10,718 nt of DNA, taken from Verrucomicrobiota bacterium. GTDB taxonomy: Bacteria > Verrucomicrobiota > Verrucomicrobiia > Limisphaerales > UBA1100. Under the pieces are notes generated by a model. The model made no database searches and had not been told where the DNA came from. It saw only the letters and a program-made list of their open reading frames with translations. The translations under genes and the position numbers were made by a program. The stretch is from the NCBI GenBank assembly GCA_028872645.1, contig JAPKDK010000087.1, positions 1-10,718 on the forward strand, read 5' to 3'. Shown here one piece after another: positions 6,030 to 10,718 of this stretch; the stretch's first letter is position 1; each line of letters begins with the position of its first letter.

Positions 6030-8435
6030 ATGAAGCGATTGGGTTTCATTCTATTGTTGCTGCTTGCCTTCGAGATACACGCCGATGAGGTGTACCGGAA
6101 GGAGGTGTTCCTCGTGTTGCAAAAACATTGCTTTGGATGTCACGGTGAGAAAAAGCAGAAGGGGGATCTCAGGCTGGACACGCTTGACCCAGACATTATT
6201 CGGGGGACCTCGGCTGAGCGTTGGCATGATGCGTTAAATAAAATTAATCTGGGGGAGATGCCGCCTGAAAAAGAGCCTCCTTTAACGGCTTCAGAACGGC
6301 GGACGCTAACCGATTGGATCACTCAAGATCTCAAGTCTGCAGCTGATATCCGACGTAATGCAGGTGGACAGGCGGTGCTAAGACGGCTTAATCGTGCCGA
6401 GTACCAATATACCATGACGGATCTGTTGGGGTTCGACATGGATTACAGCAGGGAGTTTCCTGCCGACGCGATTTCCGCCGATGGATTCCGCAACAACGGT
6501 GCCTCCCTCGAGATGTCTGCCCTGCTAATCGAGAATTACCTCAAGGTTGCGCGGAAAGCCTTAGGCTTCGTTCTGGTTGAAGGGGGAAAACAGAAACGAA
6601 CGGTTACAAAGGTAGAGCGAAATACAGGGAAAGTAAAAGGCCCGGGCAGCAAGCGGTTCACAGGCAATTCCTCCGATCGCTTGGGTCGGGTAAACTTCTG
6701 GCATGGATCGATCAAAGATTTACCACGGACGGGCCTCTTCACCATTCGAATCAAGGCACACTCGGACCGCAAACCTGGGCAACCCGTCCCCATCCTTTTT
6801 GCTCGATACGGGTATTTCGTTTCGGGCCTGACCTTAAACATTATGAGTGACGCTGGTGAAATCGCCATCCCCTCCACGACTCCGGAGTTTTATGAAATCT
6901 CCGGTCGAGCCGAACTCTTTCCCCTTCCCGAACTCCATGTGCCTGCAGAAAAGTTGAATGGTGTCATCACCCTGCAGAACGCCTTGATTGACGGCAAGCC
7001 GGCCACAAAACCGGTCAACAAGGTTATTGAGGAGGAAATTAATGGAAAGGTTAGGAAAAGGAAAATCCAGGAGTATCCCGAGGATCCTGATTTCCCACGT
7101 ATTATCATCGAGTCAGTAGAGTTCATAAGGCACGACTACCCTTCATGGCCTCCTCCTTTGCACCGTGGGATTGTTCCTGCAGGTGAGGATTTGCGCACGA
7201 GCGAATCCGTTGGGCGAGTCCTGGACGCCTTCCTCCGGCGTGCATGGCGCAGGCCGGTGAGCGAGGAAGAGCTAAACCAATGGACTGCACATTTCACGAA
7301 GATCCAAAAACAGGGAGGTTCTGATGTTCTCTCCCTTAAGGAAACCCTTGCCGCCGCCTTGGCCTCTTCGAATTTCATTTACCTGAGCGAGCCGCATTTA
7401 GCCAAAATATCCCGGAAGCTTTCCCCTCATGAATTGGCGTCCCGACTCTCTTATTTTCTCTGGAGCTCTCTACCCGATGAGGAGCTCTCCGGTTTGGCTG
7501 ATTCAGGGCGCCTCTTGGAATCGTCCGTTTTGAAAAAACAATTTGCCCGGATGCTTGCGGACGAAAAGGCTGACCGTTTTGCCGAACAGTTCAGCATGCA
7601 ATGGCTCGATCTAGAAGGCGTCGATCGAGTGGCCATCAACCCACAATACTACCGTAATTTTGACAACCGATTAAAGCCCGATATGGTTGGCGAGACTCTC
7701 GCTTTCTTCAGGGAAATTCTCCGCAGCAATTCTTCTGCCCTCCAGTTCCTCGCCGCTGACTTCACCATGCTTAACGCTACTCTAGCCAAACACTATGGGT
7801 TGAGCGGCCCGAAATCTCAGAGGTTCGAGCGTGTTTCGCTCAAGGGTACCAATCGCCCGGGTGGTCTTCTTGGTCATGCCTCTACCCACCTCGCCGGGTC
7901 TGACGGAGCAGACTCGCACCCGATCAAGCGGGCAGTCTGGATCAGGGAACGCCTCCTGCACGATCCGCCCAATCCTCCTCCTCCCGACGTTCCCGGTCTG
8001 GAAACGAGCGTGCCAAACTTTGAAAAACTTTCCGTTCGTGAACAACTCGACCTTCATCGGAAAAAGGAGGCTTGTGCCGACTGTCATCGAAGCATTGATC
8101 CTTGGGGAATTGCCCTCGAGGGATATGATGCGATCGGTCTCTTGCGTAAAAAGACCGCTCGTCGAAAAAAGCCCGTTTCCACCGAAGCCATCCTGCCGGG
8201 GAATCATGAAATCTCAGGTTTGGCCGACCTCCAGAAGTTCTTGCTCAACGAAAGGCGTGAGCAATTTGCTCATGCATTGGTATCGAAATTATTAACTTAT
8301 GCCCTGGGTCGTTCCCTTAAACTGGAGGACGAGCCCCTAGTCGAAGAACTAAGCGCAAGCTTTGCCAAGAACAACTATCAACTTGCTGACCTGATGGGAA
8401 ATATCGTTACGAGCCGGTCTTTTTTATCGCGATAA
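6030..8435 (+). CDS. Planctomycete-type diheme cytochrome c protein (DUF1587/1595/1592/1588/1585)
   Basis: The product has 801 residues from ATG 6030, which gives the signal peptide MKRLGFILLLLLAFEIHA. A GTG at 6003, one base after the previous stop, would add nine residues. Domains in order: PSCyt1 cytochrome with heme motif CFGCH (34-38) and downstream GEMPP; DUF1587 from about 116 (LRRLNRAEYQYTMTDLLG); a beta-rich, less conserved insert at about 185-385; DUF1595 at about 387-450; DUF1592 at about 460-590 (LASRLSYFLWSSLPDEEL); DUF1588 from about 604 (GGLLGHAS, then the second heme motif CADCH at 682-686 and PWGIALEGYD); DUF1585 in the last 75 residues. This is the complete family architecture at normal length. 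Such proteins are secreted or periplasmic; their role is unproven, with polysaccharide or oxidative metabolism suggested by genomic context. It is almost always paired with DUF1552, as here. Confidence 0.9.
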   Translation: MKRLGFILLLLLAFEIHADEVYRKEVFLVLQKHCFGCHGEKKQKGDLRLDTLDPDIIRGTSAERWHDALNKINLGEMPPEKEPPLTASERRTLTDWITQDLKSAADIRRNAGGQAVLRRLNRAEYQYTMTDLLGFDMDYSREFPADAISADGFRNNGASLEMSALLIENYLKVARKALGFVLVEGGKQKRTVTKVERNTGKVKGPGSKRFTGNSSDRLGRVNFWHGSIKDLPRTGLFTIRIKAHSDRKPGQPVPILFARYGYFVSGLTLNIMSDAGEIAIPSTTPEFYEISGRAELFPLPELHVPAEKLNGVITLQNALIDGKPATKPVNKVIEEEINGKVRKRKIQEYPEDPDFPRIIIESVEFIRHDYPSWPPPLHRGIVPAGEDLRTSESVGRVLDAFLRRAWRRPVSEEELNQWTAHFTKIQKQGGSDVLSLKETLAAALASSNFIYLSEPHLAKISRKLSPHELASRLSYFLWSSLPDEELSGLADSGRLLESSVLKKQFARMLADEKADRFAEQFSMQWLDLEGVDRVAINPQYYRNFDNRLKPDMVGETLAFFREILRSNSSALQFLAADFTMLNATLAKHYGLSGPKSQRFERVSLKGTNRPGGLLGHASTHLAGSDGADSHPIKRAVWIRERLLHDPPNPPPPDVPGLETSVPNFEKLSVREQLDLHRKKEACADCHRSIDPWGIALEGYDAIGLLRKKTARRKKPVSTEAILPGNHEISGLADLQKFLLNERREQFAHALVSKLLTYALGRSLKLEDEPLVEELSASFAKNNYQLADLMGNIVTSRSFLSR

Positions 8436-8482
8436 CGCCCACAAACATGTACCTTCCAAAAGACAGTCACAGCGACGCCATT

Positions 8483-9823
8483 ATGAATCAAAAGGCTCTT
8501 CAGATGAATCGCAGGACCATGCTCAAGGCAGCGGGTATATCACTCGCGTTGCCCTGGATGGAGTCGCTTGCGGGAGCCCAGACAAAATCGCCTCCTCGTC
8601 GATTCTGTTCCATCTATTTCCCGTATGGCGTAAGCCTACCCAAACAAGATGGAGAATACGGCCAATGGAACTGGTTTCCCAAAGGTTCAGGGAGGGACTT
8701 TACTTTCAATAAATCCCTTGAAGTGCTTGAGCCCTTTCGCGACCAAGTCACGATTCTGGGAGGACTTTCTCATCCCAAGGTTCGCCGGATCGGTGGGCAC
8801 GATAGCGGGGATACATTCCTCACCGGCGAGGAACTCAACCTTGCTACTACCGGACTGAAAAATTCAATTTCTCTGGACCAGTTCATGGCACGCACACACA
8901 AGCTTGGGGAAAGTACGCGCTTCACCAGCCTCGTCCTCTCTTCAGACGGCGGAACCGGCATGCCTACTCGCGCCAACACACTTTCTTACTCCCGAACCGG
9001 ACAGCCCATTCCGTCCTTCAACCGCCCGGCTATTGTTTTCGAGCGCTTGTTCGGATTGAAAGGAGACTCCATTGACGCCCAGAGAAAAGGCTTCACCCGT
9101 ACCGGAAGTCACCTCGATCTACTACTCGATGAGGCCAAAAGCCTGCAGCGCAAATTGGGCAAGGCAGACCAAGGCAAGCTGGATCAATACCTGACTTCCG
9201 TGCGAGAGATTGAGCAGGACGTTGAGCGTTCAGCTCAATGGCTCAAGGTCCCCCGACCAAAAGTTAATGCTGAGGGGCTTAGCCTGGATGCGGACAATGA
9301 GACCCCGGGCAAACTAATTCACACCATGCTCGATTTGATTGCCCTTGCATTCCAAACCGATTCTACGCGCTTTGCAACTTATCAGCTTGCGAGCATGCAT
9401 GGGGCAATTTCTATAGCGAACAAGTTTCCAATGCTCCTTGGTTTCAATAAGGAAGCCCACGGATTGGCTCATGGAGCCGGTAAAGGCTTGGGTGCTGAAA
9501 ACAAAGGCAAATGGGATCGTTATCAGGCAGGATGTTTGGGTTACTTAATCAAACGACTAAGCCAGATGGAAGAAGGTGACGGATCCGTTCTGGACAACAC
9601 CAGTATTTTTTACGGAAGCAGCAACAGCAAAACCCATAACAACAACAATTATCCCCTGATCCTCGCTGGTGGCAAAAACATGGGATATAAGCACGGGCAA
9701 TATCTCACCTTCGACAGTGACGTTCCGCTTGCCAATCTCTTTGTCACCATTCAGAAACGAATGGGCGTAAAGGCTGACTCCTTCGCCGATAGCACCGGCA
9801 GCTTGGACGAGTTGATCGCCTAA
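8483..9823 (+). CDS. Tat-exported DUF1552 protein
   Basis: The product has 446 residues from ATG 8483. A Tat-like signal is visible (NRRTMLKAAGISLALPW, arginines 10 and 11) with likely processing after SLAGA. In-frame ATGs at 8447 (11 bases after the DUF1592 stop) and 8504 are alternatives; none has a good Shine-Dalgarno site. The body follows DUF1552: RRFCSIYFPYGVSLP near the start, then GGLSHPKVRRIGGHDSGDTFLTG, SLDQFMA, the LDEAKSLQRKLG and LDQYLTSVREIE helices, and DNTSIFYGSSNSKTHNNNNYPLILAG near the end. The family is related in arrangement to DUF1501, a sulfatase/alkaline-phosphatase-like fold, but its reaction is unknown. It is the standard partner of the DUF1592 protein and ends the operon. 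Confidence 0.9.
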   Translation: MNQKALQMNRRTMLKAAGISLALPWMESLAGAQTKSPPRRFCSIYFPYGVSLPKQDGEYGQWNWFPKGSGRDFTFNKSLEVLEPFRDQVTILGGLSHPKVRRIGGHDSGDTFLTGEELNLATTGLKNSISLDQFMARTHKLGESTRFTSLVLSSDGGTGMPTRANTLSYSRTGQPIPSFNRPAIVFERLFGLKGDSIDAQRKGFTRTGSHLDLLLDEAKSLQRKLGKADQGKLDQYLTSVREIEQDVERSAQWLKVPRPKVNAEGLSLDADNETPGKLIHTMLDLIALAFQTDSTRFATYQLASMHGAISIANKFPMLLGFNKEAHGLAHGAGKGLGAENKGKWDRYQAGCLGYLIKRLSQMEEGDGSVLDNTSIFYGSSNSKTHNNNNYPLILAGGKNMGYKHGQYLTFDSDVPLANLFVTIQKRMGVKADSFADSTGSLDELIA

Positions 9824-9939
9824 CGCCTCTGCCAAGGATTAGCAATTTCCTGCCCCCCCTCCGTTGCTCAGCCAGGCATCCGGTTATTGCTTACGGTTCC
9901 AGAGTTGCAGCAGCTGACCTTGGCTTGATCGCCTCTAAT

Positions 9940-10005
9940 TCAGTCTTTGGTTTCCCACGTCCCCCTCAACGCCACCACTGAAATCATTAATAGAATCTGC
10001 TTCAT
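9940..10005 (-). pseudogene. Truncated lipoprotein-like leader ORF
   Basis: This minus-strand frame starts at the ATG of leader repeat copy B and encodes 21 residues. It begins MKQILLMISVVAL, a typical charged-then-hydrophobic start of a signal peptide, then runs out into non-similar sequence and stops at 9942-9940. No lipobox cysteine follows. It lies 55 bases downstream of the beta-helix gene on the same strand. I infer the 5' stub of a lost lipoprotein gene. A functional micropeptide is possible but not supported. Confidence 0.35.
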
Positions 10006-10045
10006 TTCCGCCACCCTACGCCTCACCGGCTCTGGTGTAAATGCT
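9982..10045 (-). repeat. Leader repeat copy B (lipoprotein 5' end-like)
   Basis: This is the second copy of the 64-bp repeat found at 2020-2083, in the same orientation and 87.5% identical. It covers 40 bases upstream of the minus-strand ATG (10005-10003), including an AGGGTG stretch that could act as a weak ribosome site, plus the first eight codons MKQILLMI. Past that point the two copies diverge. It starts 16 bases after the beta-helix stop codon. Confidence 0.6.
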
Positions 10046-10060
10046 TCCGGGCGTTATAAA

Positions 10061-10718
10061 CTATGGGGAATCTTTCTTTTGGTGAGTGTTATCAGCGATC
10101 TTGTTGTCTGGCTCGATGACATTAATTTTTCCACTGAAGAAATTCTGCACCACTTGGTTACGGTGGCATTTGGGGCCAATATAGATGGCAAGTCGGGAAA
10201 CATCTCGAATGGAATTGTGTTGGATCAGGTTCCCTTCATTGAGCTTGATTGGCTTAATCCTGCTGTACCACCAGATTCGTACTCCAACCCGTGCCCCCCG
10301 AATACGGTTGTGGAGCACCTCACAGTCAGAGGCATCATTGAGCTCTACTCCAATGGTTACGTCTTCAACCGTATTGCCGATCGCCCGACACCGTCTTGTG
10401 AAATGATCGAAATCGATCGCTTCATCATTCAGGTTGCCGATGTGGCACCCGATAATAGCACTATCAACAACATGGTAAAAAGCGACTGCGCGGCCGTAGC
10501 AATTATTAATGGAGCAGTGACGCACGGTAACATGACTGGAGGGTTTTCCAGTCGGCCCGTTCGCGTATGAATAAGGTGCGGTTATCCAGATTGCCGTTCG
10601 CATGGCATGGCCGGGCATGGGGATGGCTTTGTCGCGTCCGCCGTCAATCGTAAGGTTCTCAATGTTTATGTTGCTCACCAAATGCCCCGAAAACATGTTA
10701 TGAAAATAACCCACCCGA
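10061..10718 (-). CDS. Right-handed parallel beta-helix protein (C-terminal part)
   Basis: The reading frame enters from the right edge and ends at TAG 10063-10061, so only the last 218 or so residues are present. An in-frame GTG at 10714-10712 exists, but the frame stays open beyond it and the protein starts in mid-domain, so it is most likely partial. Repeating short strands with Asn/Asp/Gly turns indicate a right-handed beta-helix of the NosD/pectate-lyase-like kind: NINIENLTIDGG, HVTVRHCSINNCYGRAVAFY, SAIIGCHIGNLNDEAIDF, NTVEDVTIGVELNDASDCEV and NLIQHNSIRDVSRLAIYIG. The tail HQKKDSP is charged. Such proteins usually bind or cleave polysaccharides outside the cell; the active site and substrate cannot be read here. 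The plus-strand frame opposite it is a shadow. It converges on the DUF1552 operon. Confidence 0.75.
   Translation of the reverse strand, partial: RVGYFHNMFSGHLVSNINIENLTIDGGRDKAIPMPGHAMRTAIWITAPYSYANGPTGKPSSHVTVRHCSINNCYGRAVAFYHVVDSAIIGCHIGNLNDEAIDFDHFTRRCRAIGNTVEDVTIGVELNDASDCEVLHNRIRGARVGVRIWWYSRIKPIKLNEGNLIQHNSIRDVSRLAIYIGPKCHRNQVVQNFFSGKINVIEPDNKIADNTHQKKDSP

Noticed and set aside
9824..9981. Terminator between the converging DUF1552 and beta-helix genes
   Set aside because: No stable stem with a T-run was found on either strand in this gap.
9947..10570. Plus-strand open frame of 207 codons
   Set aside because: Most of it is opposite the beta-helix gene, whose repeated strand and turn pattern is clear. 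Its first part merely crosses the leader repeat in the wrong orientation.

Overview
The window looks like chromosomal DNA from a member of the Planctomycetota–Verrucomicrobiota group, more likely Verrucomicrobiota. The main reason is an adjacent pair of genes: a planctomycete-type cytochrome c protein carrying DUF1587, DUF1595, DUF1592, DUF1588 and DUF1585, followed by a DUF1552 protein. This pair is characteristic of these phyla. Tat-exported beta-propellers, a DUF1573 protein and poor use of Shine-Dalgarno sites fit the same group. The taxonomic call is inference from gene content. No rRNA, tRNA, CRISPR array or intact transposase was seen.

Layout. Positions 1-519 hold no intact gene, only possible remnants and a weak promoter-like site. 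A Tat-exported BNR/sialidase-like beta-propeller gene runs from 520 to 1824. Positions 1825-2246 form a small gene graveyard. It holds a perfect 28-bp palindrome just after the stop codon, a 46-residue scrap of a calcineurin-like metallophosphoesterase, and directly against that scrap a 64-bp repeat that looks like the 5' leader and first codons of a minus-strand lipoprotein gene. A tight three-gene operon follows (2247-4204): a membrane-anchored DUF1573 protein, a membrane-anchored rhodanese-like protein with no cysteine, and a MauE/DoxX-type membrane protein with a CGC motif.

After a 267-base gap containing a perfect TATAAT comes a second plus-strand operon (4472-9823): a secreted PQQ-type beta-propeller, the DUF1592-family diheme protein and the DUF1552 protein. 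All three carry export signals, so they probably act together outside the cytoplasm, perhaps in oxidative or polysaccharide metabolism; the substrate is unknown. A second copy of the 64-bp leader repeat lies in the next gap (9824-10060). The window ends in the C-terminal part of a minus-strand right-handed beta-helix protein.

The most interesting points are the cysteine-free rhodanese-like protein within the DUF1573/MauE operon, the two copies of the leader repeat, whose only differences inside the predicted reading frame are synonymous, and the precise head-to-tail packing of palindrome, phosphoesterase scrap and leader repeat.
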